A stretch of DNA of 60,160 bases, taken from the NCBI GenBank assembly GCA_905214325.1, contig CAJMLT010000004.1, forward strand, positions 1-60,160, written 5' to 3'. A program made the translations under genes and the position numbers. Within the stretch, counting starts at the first letter, position 1. The number at the start of each line of letters is the position of its first letter. Positions 9,095 to 17,129 of this stretch are shown here, in pieces. The notes below the pieces were generated by a model. It saw nothing but the letters and a program-made list of their open reading frames with translations. It searched no databases and was not told the origin of the DNA. This DNA is from an uncultured bacterium. Lineage in GTDB: Bacteria; Actinomycetota; Coriobacteriia; Coriobacteriales; Eggerthellaceae.

Positions 9095-9477
9095 TGAGCG
9101 AAAAGAAAATGCACCAGGAGATATTTTCGATTCTTGAAAACTCTCTTCCAGCCAAATGGTCCAAAGTTGTGTTTTGCGCAGAGTACACAGAAGGCTCGTT
9201 TTCCATCGAGTACTTCGTTAGCACCGACAATAAAAATGGCTTTATCAAGTGCTTTGATATAGATGGAGTCACCAGATCTTCCCTAATGAAAGATTTCATG
9301 GCGATTAATAAGATTATCGAACCTGAAAGAAATGCGCTTAGGCCAGAAAAGAGATGGGGATCAATGACCCTGACAATTCAATCTAACGGCAAAGTTAAGG
9401 CCGACTACGACTATTCGGATATGACTGAAAATGCATACAGCCGAAAGAAAGCCTGGAAGAAAAAGTACCTATCTTAA
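9094..9477 (+). CDS. YezG-family (DUF600) immunity protein
   Basis: The ATG at 9094 shares one base with the toxin stop (TGATG) and follows AAAGGGA. The 127-residue product has the DUF600/YezG pattern: an early LPAKWSKV segment, a central strand-rich part (FSIEYFVS), a conserved WGSMTLTI segment and a DYDYSDM motif, ending in WKKKYL. YezG proteins neutralise Endonuclease_NS_2-type LXG toxins such as YeeF in Bacillus, which matches the toxin encoded immediately upstream. It is expected to act in the cytoplasm by binding the nuclease domain. The gene is more AT-rich than the GTPase and ATPase genes, as is common for immunity cassettes. Confidence 0.85.
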   Translation: MSEKKMHQEIFSILENSLPAKWSKVVFCAEYTEGSFSIEYFVSTDNKNGFIKCFDIDGVTRSSLMKDFMAINKIIEPERNALRPEKRWGSMTLTIQSNGKVKADYDYSDMTENAYSRKKAWKKKYLS

Positions 9478-9582
9478 TCAGCAGACTCCTATGGTCGATT
9501 AAAGCAAAGCCAGCTGCAATTATTCTTTGCATACATGATGTTCCAGCAATGAGTTGACCTGTGGTTTCTTTTCCAGAATGTC

Positions 9583-9635
9583 AGCCACTTGTCATTACTA
9601 CTTTAGGTTAGTTGTAAGTGGCTTGCTGGTTTTTG
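9583..9635 (+). terminator. Possible terminator after the toxin-immunity operon
   Basis: AGCCACTT (9583-9590) and AAGTGGCT (9616-9623) form an 8-bp stem with a long 25-nt loop, followed within a few bases by GGTTTTTGG. The distance from the stop codon (about 100 bp) suits an operon terminator, but the loop is long. Confidence 0.3.
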
Positions 9636-9680
9636 GTATTAGGGGAGGGTTTTTGGTCTCCCTACCCCGCCCTGCCATCT

Positions 9681-9744
9681 ACTGGGACAAAAATTGAAAC
9701 TCAATCCGACTGAGTTTATTTTGAGTTTCGGTTTTTGTCCCAGT
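9681..9744. repeat. 24-bp inverted repeat with ACTGGGACAA ends
   Basis: Arms 9681-9704 and 9721-9744 are reverse complements except for two adjacent mismatches, with a 16-bp AT-rich spacer. The outer 10 bases of each arm match the arms of the palindrome at 2174-2200. A further partial copy of the core (CTGTCCCAG, 9746-9754) lies just outside. This could be an element end, an operator or a replication/transfer site. Confidence 0.8.
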
Positions 9745-9756
9745 GCTGTCCCAGCA

Positions 9757-9804
9757 ACGTGTCGCCACGTGCCGTAACGTGCCATCACGTCCAAATGGCG
9801 ACAC
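9757..9804. repeat. Phased 10-bp ACGTG iterons
   Basis: ACGTG or ACGTC starts at 9757, 9767, 9777 and 9787, exactly one helical turn apart. An 8-bp inverted repeat GTGTCGCC/GGCGACAC (9759-9766 and 9797-9804) spans the array. A more degenerate 10-bp-phased sequence with ACGTGCCG occurs near the left side of the island (about 2022-2060). Such arrays commonly bind a multimeric protein, for example a recombinase accessory factor, replication initiator or repressor. Confidence 0.65.
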
Positions 9805-10245
9805 AATCTAAGGCACTCTGTGCACCAGATGAAAAAATGTATTTATAGAGTGGGAGTGAGATTTGGGTGATTTTGCCTGATGGAACGGATTTTTTCTACA
9901 TTAACACACGTTGCTTCACGTGAACCAAAACCGCAGGAAAACGGCCATTTAGGATGGACCCAAAATGGACCCAGAGGTTTTCCGGCGATCTTCGAAGTAC
10001 CCTTTGATTGTCCAGTACGCAAGATTCGCAGTTGGACCCAACACCAGTCATGAGCAGGGATTTCATCTATTCTTCCTATACCACATGCCGTCATCCCCGG
10101 GGGATACGAGAGTGTCGAGGATTGCTTCCAGTCCGTCGAACACCTGAAAAGTCTTCCTTGGCCATTAGCCTTCCAGCCTCTCAGTAGGGCTTCCTCTTCT
10201 CTTTTTGCGAATAAGACCCTCGCGCGGATCATCGTTCCCGATACC
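9805..10245. other. Gene-free stretch with a GGACCCA direct repeat
   Basis: I see no convincing gene here. TGGACCCA occurs twice, 11 bp apart (9955-9962 and 9966-9973). A further TTGGACCCAA lies near 10032, and ACACGTTGC/TTCACGTG near 9907-9920 echo the iterons. This may be the remnant of an integration junction. It separates the toxin island from the TetR gene. Confidence 0.35.
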
Positions 10246-10821
10246 TCAACGCATATCCTCCGATGCTGAGATAATCATCTTGCCAACTTCGTTGGCAATT
10301 TCGTCCATGGTGTAATCAAGTTCGCCTGCAAACCAAAGCCTGTAAAGATTCACGATGCCACCCGCGAAATAATTGACACGAAGGATGTAAGCCGGATTGG
10401 TCCTTAGCGAAGACGGAATTGCCGTGTCGGTTGCCATTCGCTCGGCAAATGCGGTCTGAAGCTTCTCAAGAAAACCAGCCGCACCGCTTGCCCGAATAAG
10501 AATGCGATAGTATTCCCTCTCTTCATCTAGTTGCCGGCCTGCCTGTTGAAGTAAGGGAACGGGATTGGCTAAAAACTGCGAAGAATCTATTTGCTCGAGT
10601 ATTGCCATCAGCTTCTGCATCGTCTCATCTTCGATGTATTCAACCACCCCGTATACGTCAGGAAAATGCGCATAGAACGTAGAGCGGTTGACGTCTGCTA
10701 ATTTCACGATGTCGGTAACGGTGATCCTATTCAAATCTCGCGTTTTCAGCAGCTCGACAAATGCGCTGCGTATTGCTTCGCGTGAACGAACTGCGCTTCG
10801 GTATTCGGCTTTCGCTCCCAT
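10246..10821 (-). CDS. TetR/AcrR-family transcriptional regulator
   Basis: The start is the ATG at 10821 with GGGAG five bases upstream; the in-frame TTG four codons earlier is less likely. The 191-residue protein has the TetR helix-turn-helix near the N-terminus (AFVELLKTRDLNRITVTDI, then VNRSTFYAHF), followed by a helical ligand-binding half. It is divergent from the small-protein/oleate hydratase/YhgE operon. The 151-bp shared region is the likely operator site, so it probably represses that operon and responds to a lipophilic ligand. The ligand is inferred from the context only. Confidence 0.85.
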   Translation of the reverse strand: MGAKAEYRSAVRSREAIRSAFVELLKTRDLNRITVTDIVKLADVNRSTFYAHFPDVYGVVEYIEDETMQKLMAILEQIDSSQFLANPVPLLQQAGRQLDEEREYYRILIRASGAAGFLEKLQTAFAERMATDTAIPSSLRTNPAYILRVNYFAGGIVNLYRLWFAGELDYTMDEIANEVGKMIISASEDMR

Positions 10822-10972
10822 GTTTTCTCCCAAAATCCGTTAATTAGATTCCATCTGTGCAAAATCCAACATCTGAATGATTTTTGCTGGTTACAAAGGA
10901 CTTTTCTCCGAATCATACTGTTTCTATCGACAAAAGACAACAACTGTAGGGGTTTGAAAGGAGCTATTTGAA

Positions 10973-11263
10973 ATGGTTGAGGGATTGTATGACGTAGTGA
11001 TGCGCACGCCTCTCGGAGCGAAGAAAGCCAAAGTGGAACTTTCGCTTGATGGAGCGACGCTCAAAGCCCGCGTAATGCTTAAGGGAAAAGAGGAAACATC
11101 CATCGGCTCATGCGAAGGAAACACCTTCTTCTTCGATGGTAGTGCGAAAACGCCTGTAGGGCTCATGCCTTACGAGGTGCAAGGTTCAGTAGATGGTGAA
11201 GCGATTACCGCCACCTGCAAAACCAAAAAGGGCTCATTTGAAATCACGGGAAAACGCGCGTGA
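10973..11263 (+). CDS. Small conserved protein upstream of oleate hydratase
   Basis: A 96-residue protein starting nine bases after AAAGGAG. It is predicted to be mostly beta-strand (LYDVVMRTPLG, AKVELSLDG, ITATCKTKKGSFEITG), with neither a signal peptide nor membrane segment, suggesting a small barrel or sandwich that could bind a hydrophobic ligand. It is the first gene of the operon divergent from the TetR gene, and its stop lies at the upstream edge of the oleate hydratase gene. I do not recognise a named family. A role as a fatty-acid or flavin-enzyme accessory is speculation from position. Confidence 0.7.
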   Translation: MVEGLYDVVMRTPLGAKKAKVELSLDGATLKARVMLKGKEETSIGSCEGNTFFFDGSAKTPVGLMPYEVQGSVDGEAITATCKTKKGSFEITGKRA

Positions 11264-11283
11264 GCGCAGAAAGGAAGTGCATC

Positions 11284-12894
11284 ATGTTGGGAAATCACAA
11301 AAGAAGCGATGAGGCGCAGTTTTATTTCGTAGGGGCAGGCCTTGGAGGCCTTACCGGCGCCGCCTATCTGCTACGTGATTGCGGATTCGAAGGCGGTAAC
11401 ATTCATATCATCGAAGCGCTCGACGTGCCCGGCGGATCAAACGATGGCGCAGGTGACTCAAAGCGCGGATGGGTGGCACGCGGCGAGCGCATGTTCTGCA
11501 AGCTCACGTATGAAAACTTCTGGGACATCATGGGTTCGGTTCCGTCATTGGAAAACGAGGGAAATTCCGTCACCGACGATATGTTTGCTTTCGCCGAGAG
11601 GCAGCCAGTCTATGCACGCGCCCGTTTCATAGATAAAACTGGAGAAATCATGCCCAACGGCAGCTATGGCCTGGAAAAGCCTGAGTTGTTGTTGCTCTTT
11701 AATCTGATCAAAGCGGATGAAGGCGACTTAGATGAGCTCACTATCGAAGATTGGTTCGGAGCGCGCAACGGGCATTTCTTCCACACCATCTTCTGGTATT
11801 GCTATGAATGCACCTTTGCATTCACGCCTTGGACAAGCGTCATGGAATTTCGTCGCTACGTCATCCGCCTGCTGCCGCTAATCACGCGCCTTCCCACTTC
11901 TGAGGGAGTCATCCTGACCGAGCGCGATCAATACGACGGACTAATCAAGCCTTTGATGGCGGTTCTCGAAGAGGCTGGCGTTGAGTTCATCTATGGCCAA
12001 AGCGTATGTGACATGGACTTCGCCGACGGTGACGGTATTACGGTCACGGCGCTCCATACGGTTTCCTCAGACGGCAGCGCCGGCATCATCCAGCTTGCGC
12101 CTGAAGACAAAGTTGTGGCTACATTGGGCTGCATGACGGATAATTCAACCTACGGCGATGCAGATACCCCAGCAAGGAAAGACAACTCGTATCCGCAGAG
12201 CGCGCGCTTATGGAAAAACATCGCCGCGAAAAAGACAGGCTTGGGCGATCCCGATGTATTCTTCGCGCATCCCGACAAGTCGGACTGGATGACCTTCAAC
12301 TGCACGTTCGCGGGCAACACTCTAATGGATTGGCTTGAGGGATGGACGCACAACAAGACTGGTGAAGGCCTTTCGAGTACTTTCGTCGAATCACCTTGGT
12401 TCATGGAGCTTCGCAATCCAACGCCGCCCTATTGGGACAATCAGACCGATGATCGCTCCTACCTGTGGATGTGCGCATTCCATAGTGACGAATGCGGTGC
12501 ATATGTGGGCAAACCCATGTGGGACTGCACAGGGCGCGAAATCTTGGAAGAGCTTATCTGCTCTCTTCCTATCCCCGAAGAAGTGCGCGAGCAGATCCGT
12601 GGCGAAGTGGTGAGCGCCATTCCGGTAGCATTGCCCTACACCAACGCCCACTTCATGCCTCGAAGCGTAGGTGACCGACCTGATGTAATCCCCGCAGGAT
12701 CTACTAACTTGGGCTTTACGGGGCAATATTGCGAGATTCCCAGAGACATTGTGTTTACGGAAGAGTATTCGGTTCGGTCTGCACGTATGGCCGTATACGG
12801 ATTGTTGGATATGAAGCGCGAAGTAGCTCCCATCACCCCGCTTAATTACGACATCCGCGTACTGGGAATGGTTGCGCTTCACCTGCTGAAGTAG
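11284..12894 (+). CDS. ohyA: Oleate hydratase family FAD-dependent fatty acid hydratase
   Basis: From the ATG at 11284 (AAGGAA seven bases upstream) the protein is 536 residues; a GTG at 11260 overlapping the previous stop would add eight. The dinucleotide-binding motif is GAGLGG at residues 17-22. Further family landmarks are the GGSNDGAGD segment, RGERMF, SVPSLE, FAFTPW with EFRRYVIRLLPLI, and QYDGLIKPL. Oleate hydratases add water to cis-9 or cis-12 double bonds of free unsaturated fatty acids, making 10- or 13-hydroxy acids, and thereby detoxify host lipids (EC 4.2.1.53). The canonical RGGREM segment appears as ARGERMF, so substrate preference may differ. It lies between a small protein and a YhgE-type membrane protein. 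Confidence 0.85.
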   Translation: MLGNHKRSDEAQFYFVGAGLGGLTGAAYLLRDCGFEGGNIHIIEALDVPGGSNDGAGDSKRGWVARGERMFCKLTYENFWDIMGSVPSLENEGNSVTDDMFAFAERQPVYARARFIDKTGEIMPNGSYGLEKPELLLLFNLIKADEGDLDELTIEDWFGARNGHFFHTIFWYCYECTFAFTPWTSVMEFRRYVIRLLPLITRLPTSEGVILTERDQYDGLIKPLMAVLEEAGVEFIYGQSVCDMDFADGDGITVTALHTVSSDGSAGIIQLAPEDKVVATLGCMTDNSTYGDADTPARKDNSYPQSARLWKNIAAKKTGLGDPDVFFAHPDKSDWMTFNCTFAGNTLMDWLEGWTHNKTGEGLSSTFVESPWFMELRNPTPPYWDNQTDDRSYLWMCAFHSDECGAYVGKPMWDCTGREILEELICSLPIPEEVREQIRGEVVSAIPVALPYTNAHFMPRSVGDRPDVIPAGSTNLGFTGQYCEIPRDIVFTEEYSVRSARMAVYGLLDMKREVAPITPLNYDIRVLGMVALHLLK

Positions 12895-12976
12895 CTGTAT
12901 CGAACGAGTACATAACGGAATGTCGTAGTCTACGTGGTTTGGCGGCAATTGGCAAAAGTATATTTCGCCCCCCTCC

Positions 12977-13009
12977 CCCCCGCATCACGGTATATCTGTG
13001 ATGCGGGGG
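12977..13009 (+). terminator. 12-bp hairpin between oleate hydratase and YhgE genes
   Basis: Arms 12977-12988 and 12998-13009 are perfect complements (CCCCCGCATCAC and its reverse complement) with a 9-nt loop. No T-run follows, so it may be an attenuating or RNA-stabilising stem, or a protein-binding palindrome, rather than a full terminator. It ends 24 bp before the YhgE start codon. Confidence 0.5.
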
Positions 13010-13032
13010 TCTGTACGAAGGAGTAAAGAGGT

Positions 13033-15276
13033 ATGTCGGTTTTCAAGGAGTCATTCAGGGAGTTCGCGCACAGTAAGATGGCCATCGCGGCATTTATCGC
13101 CGTACCCTTACTGATTGGCTTTTTCAGCATGTTCTATGTCAGCAGTTTTCTTGACCCTGTCGAGCAGATGAAGCAGCTACACGTTGCGGTGGTAAACCAA
13201 GATGGCGGCACCACGGTAGACGGCGAACAGGTGAACTACGGCGATGATATGGTTTCGGCGATTTTGGAGAACGACGCTGTTGTATGGGAAGAATGCTCAC
13301 CAGAGCTTTTAGATGAAGGGCTCGAGAATACCGACTACTACATGGCGCTTATCATTTCAAAAGATTTTTCATCGCAGATAGCTGCGGGCCAAGAAGGAGA
13401 CGCAGAAGTTGCAAACCTGACGTTTTGGCGCAACGAACGCAAGAACTACGTCCTTTCGCTGTTGTCGAGTAGAATCAACGCTCAACTTGCAACGATGGTG
13501 CAGCAGATGGTCAGCACTCAGTACGCCCGCGCGTTGGAAACAGGCCTGCAAACAGCGGCGGACGGATACGGCGATGCGGCAACGGGTGCCGCATCAATCG
13601 AAGACGGCGCAGCAACATTAACCGACGGCCTTGGTTCTGCAGTTTCAGGGACCTCCAGCCTGCAGACAGGCGTCGATACCCTTTCGCAAGGAGCATCCAC
13701 GGCAAGCCAAGGAGCCCAGCAGCTTTCAAGCGGTACGGCATCGCTGCAAAGCGCAACCGAGCAGCTCCCCGACAAAACAGCCCAGCTAAGTTCAGGCGTT
13801 ACCTCTGCGGCGAAAGGTATGCAGACCGCCGCGAATGCTGCATCAAGCATGGAATCGGCTTCTTCTTCGGTTACGAGCGGGTTGACGAGTTTGAGCCAGG
13901 GGCTATCGGCGGGCGCATCAAGCCTGGGCGAATTATCTGTCAAATTGGGGCAAGCAAGCGAAAGCATCGGAGATAGCACCACTTCAGGCACGCTGCGCGC
14001 AGGCGCTTCATCTGCCGCTAGCTGCATTCAAGCCGCCAGCGCAGCCGAGGCTGCAGGTGGAGCGTATGGTGGCAAGACAACTCAGGAGTGGCTTGCCCTA
14101 GCGGCATCTGCAGTCGATGGCGTTGATGGAGGATTAGCAACGCTGCAAACAGGGATAAGCTCGGCATCCGACGGGGTGGCCGCAGCGGAGGGAACTCTTA
14201 CCGAAGCGTCAAATTCTATCGGCAGTCCCGATGAGCCAGGCCAAACATTGGCCTACGCCTCCGCTCAGGTGACAACCGGCCTCTCCAGCTTAGGAATGCA
14301 GCTTTCAGCTTCGCAATCAAGCATGGAGCAACTTGAAGAGGGGGCAAACTCGCTTAGCGAGGCATCGGAAACGCTCACGAGCAGCATAGCATCCATCAAT
14401 CAAGGAGCTTCATCGCTGTCGACAGGCAATGCGTCGCTGGCAAGCGGATCGGCAGAACTTGCTTCGAATATACCCGCGCTACAATCAGGTCTGCAATCGG
14501 CCGCCGAAGGCTCGACCGCCCTCGGAGCAGGGGCGTCCGAATTAGGCGGAGCGCTGTCTGACGGTCAGGCGACCATTTCAGATTCACTTCCCGCCGACCT
14601 GGATTCGTTCGCGCAATACGTGGCCGATCCCGTGGATGTCAACGACGATGCCTATGGAGAACTCGATCACTACGGCTTGGGCTTCGCCGCCTTCTTCATT
14701 ACCATGGCTCTGTGGTTGGGCTCGCTCGTCATCTTCTTCGTTGCAGATCCCTTCCCAGCATCTGGCGTGAAAGCAGGGCGCATGGGCGTGGTATTTGGGC
14801 GCTTCCCGCTATTTTTGCTCTACGGGTTGGTTGAGGTGCTTGCCGTAATCGCCGCTTGCATTATGGTGGGAGTGCCGATGCTTAACGCAGGTATGTTCGT
14901 GCTGATCCTTGCCGTTACTAGCGTGGTGTTCATCGTCATCATGCAAAACCTCAACCTGCTGTTTGGTCTGCCTGGCAAGGCACTCGCCATTCTTATCATG
15001 CTGCTGCAGATGGTGGGCGGCTCAGGAACAATGCCAGTAGAGCTGAGCAATTCGTTCATGCAGTCGCTAAGCCCTTGGCTTCCGTTCACCTACAGCATTG
15101 ACGCCCTGCGAGAGGTTATGAGCGGCGGAAACTGGGCCACGGCATTTACGGATTTAGGTATGTTGCTGCTGTTTGGGGTGGTGTTTTTGGCGATGACTTT
15201 GCTCTTGTACCCAATTGGGGAAAAGATGAATGTTAAGAGCAGAAGTGTGACCTTGAAGAAGTTGCAAGCCTCGTAG
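13033..15276 (+). CDS. YhgE/Pip family membrane protein (ABC-2 transporter-like)
   Basis: A 747-residue protein with one N-terminal transmembrane helix (about 15-37), then a roughly 500-residue extracytoplasmic region rich in Ser/Ala/Gly/Gln repeats with regular Leu spacing (SSLSTGNASLASGSAEL type). It ends in a block of about five C-terminal membrane helices beginning near residue 550. This is the layout of YhgE/Pip proteins, including phage infection protein of lactococci, whose membrane part resembles ABC-2 permeases and some of which export lipids or toxins. GAAGGAG lies upstream of the ATG. It is probably in one transcription unit with the oleate hydratase, pointing to a membrane-stress or fatty-acid role. 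Confidence 0.85.
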   Translation: MSVFKESFREFAHSKMAIAAFIAVPLLIGFFSMFYVSSFLDPVEQMKQLHVAVVNQDGGTTVDGEQVNYGDDMVSAILENDAVVWEECSPELLDEGLENTDYYMALIISKDFSSQIAAGQEGDAEVANLTFWRNERKNYVLSLLSSRINAQLATMVQQMVSTQYARALETGLQTAADGYGDAATGAASIEDGAATLTDGLGSAVSGTSSLQTGVDTLSQGASTASQGAQQLSSGTASLQSATEQLPDKTAQLSSGVTSAAKGMQTAANAASSMESASSSVTSGLTSLSQGLSAGASSLGELSVKLGQASESIGDSTTSGTLRAGASSAASCIQAASAAEAAGGAYGGKTTQEWLALAASAVDGVDGGLATLQTGISSASDGVAAAEGTLTEASNSIGSPDEPGQTLAYASAQVTTGLSSLGMQLSASQSSMEQLEEGANSLSEASETLTSSIASINQGASSLSTGNASLASGSAELASNIPALQSGLQSAAEGSTALGAGASELGGALSDGQATISDSLPADLDSFAQYVADPVDVNDDAYGELDHYGLGFAAFFITMALWLGSLVIFFVADPFPASGVKAGRMGVVFGRFPLFLLYGLVEVLAVIAACIMVGVPMLNAGMFVLILAVTSVVFIVIMQNLNLLFGLPGKALAILIMLLQMVGGSGTMPVELSNSFMQSLSPWLPFTYSIDALREVMSGGNWATAFTDLGMLLLFGVVFLAMTLLLYPIGEKMNVKSRSVTLKKLQAS

Positions 15277-15390
15277 CGCAGGCATTTTGACTCGCAGCGC
15301 GCAAGCGGCGGGAGTGAGCTCTGATGCTGATACTGAAAACGCTAACCCTGGTAATAGTTGCCTAGTGAGTTTTAACGATGAAGCAGTCGG

Positions 15391-16126
15391 CTACTTCACA
15401 TTATCGATTCTGGCAATCAGCTCATTAACCCAATCTATCGCCTCAGCAACAGTCGGAAGAACATCAAGATCCCCAATCTGATCAGAGTTGAGGGTGCCCC
15501 ATCCTTCGTTTTCTCTCACGACGGGAGGCCAAGCTTGGAGCTTTCGATAGGCAAACAGGCGGATGCATGTCTCCTTGGTCTTCAGATAATCGATGTCGCC
15601 CAAGCGTGCGATAATCTGGAGGTCGATAAGGTCGTGCGCACGTCTGCTCCTTGCCTCCGAAAGCCCATGAAGCTTCTGCGCTATCTGGAAATGAAGGGGC
15701 ATGAGCGGGGTCTGCTTTGGCGCTGGAAGCCCGACTTTCTCGAAAAGCATGCCGACGTCTGAGGCGATTGCGAAATCGGGCTCGTCGGCATCGCCCAGTT
15801 CGTTATGGCCGATTTCGAGCTGAACGGTTGTCCAGGGTTTTCCGTTATATGAGAGCTTGATGTCAAAAGGCTGCATCACGTACTGGGGCGGCACGTCTTT
15901 GGGTTCTGCTGGCGGTCTCTGGATCGCACGGCCGGAAAAGCCATGCCAGCCAGCGGCCAATGCCTCTTCGAGATCGTCGATATAGGCATCGACATCAGTT
16001 GCCCGCGCAGTATCAAGATCGGTTGTATAGCGGGTTTTCGCCGTCCCCGAATCGAAGCTTCAGGGCGCTCCCACCCTTTACGCTTACCAAGCTCGAAGTA
16101 CTGGCCCGGGAACAATAGTATCGTCT
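15391..16126 (-). pseudogene. Truncated, frameshifted AbiEii-family nucleotidyltransferase
   Basis: Read on the minus strand, one frame gives ASTSSLVSVKGGSALKLRFG (about 16100 to 16045), the toxin signature. The continuing TRYTTDLDTARATDVDAY is in the next frame from about 16038, and leads into the 189-codon C-terminal part ending at 15391. A single-base shift near 16040 (next to a GGGG run) breaks the gene. Only about 20 residues precede the KGG motif, and a stop lies before them (TGA at 16129-16127), so the N-terminus is also lost. No AbiEi-like partner is visible on either side. It is best read as a relic of a second AbiE system; a sequencing error could explain the shift but not the short N-terminus. 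Confidence 0.8.
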
Positions 16127-16284
16127 TCATGTCACCCCGCCTTTTCTCGCAGACATGGATTTCGAATGCAAGAATCGTATAGTCTCAAGGAAATATAAGT
16201 GTCCTGAATCGAGGACAGCCATATACAACCTAAATTGTAAGATCCACACGACACTGAAAAAGACGAACATTTTAGGAGTCGATC

Positions 16285-17127
16285 ATGGGACTGGACGCAA
16301 CGGTTAGATGCAGATGCTTTGAGGAGGGCAAATTGAGCCCCGGCCCCGTGCCTGTGGACGATCTTTGCATAGACGAGGAAGGCTATCTATCATCACGAAA
16401 GCTCGACGAGGCTTACAAAAAATACGATCATCGACGCTTCAACGCTCGCTATGAACTGCTGCGGGATGAATTCGAGAAGTGGTCGGATAGCTGCTGCGAA
16501 CACGAATACGGCGACTATTGTAGTGAATGGGTTAGCAACTGGGCTGGTTGTGCTCAGTTCAGGGATTTGGTCGAGGAGGCCGGCGGCGGGGAGAAATTCC
16601 CTTTTTTGAGCAACCTTCTCCCTGATGGAAACGGGGGGATCTATCCGGCAGACAAAGCCAGAGCAACCCTCGATGAGCTTGATCGTTTCATCAAGGTGAT
16701 AACCGAAATAGACCAATGGGTTCTACGCGATCGTGAAACCGATGAAAAGGTTTGGGCATCAACGGATACCGGTGCATTCACCTGGATGTATGGTCCCTAC
16801 GATAGGGTCGGAATGAGCGGAGGCAAAGTGTTCTTCACCCATAACGATCTCCCCTATATAGAGACAACGCATTTCAAGCAGATTCCCGTGGGAAATCCAG
16901 ATCACAATGGTGGTCAAAGAATGAGAATCGTATGCTTGGATACAGGAGAAGAAACCGAAACCTTCGATTCATTAGGGCCCGAAGGGGCACCGAAAACGGA
17001 GCGTGAGTTCTATGTCACCAGCGAAAAGGCTCCTTTTCTCTATGAAGGCAAATATTGGACAGCCGAACGAATCAGGAACCTTCTTGTTGCCTCAATTGAA
17101 ACCGGAAACCCGATTAGGTGGTGTTAA
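16285..17127 (+). CDS. Conserved hypothetical protein (MGLDATV family), possible immunity-type protein
   Basis: TAGGAG precedes the ATG by seven bases. The 280-residue soluble protein starts MGLDATVRCRCFEEG and has a conserved-looking centre (EWVSNWAGCAQF, LPDGNGGIYPA, ATLDELDRF). I recall this as a widespread uncharacterised family, often sporadic and next to toxin loci, but cannot name a domain. Several Cys and His residues near the N-terminus and centre (CCEHEYGDYC) could bind a metal. It overlaps or abuts the next gene, and both sit beside a broken AbiEii gene in a region of other accessory genes. An immunity or orphan-defence role is only a contextual guess. Confidence 0.6.
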   Translation: MGLDATVRCRCFEEGKLSPGPVPVDDLCIDEEGYLSSRKLDEAYKKYDHRRFNARYELLRDEFEKWSDSCCEHEYGDYCSEWVSNWAGCAQFRDLVEEAGGGEKFPFLSNLLPDGNGGIYPADKARATLDELDRFIKVITEIDQWVLRDRETDEKVWASTDTGAFTWMYGPYDRVGMSGGKVFFTHNDLPYIETTHFKQIPVGNPDHNGGQRMRIVCLDTGEETETFDSLGPEGAPKTEREFYVTSEKAPFLYEGKYWTAERIRNLLVASIETGNPIRWC

Positions 17128-17129
17128 CG

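Noticed and set aside
9843..10232. 129-codon minus-strand frame resembling a shortened integrase
   Set aside because: It has no recombinase residues, no ribosome site and the composition of non-coding DNA; only the repeated GGACCCA is notable.
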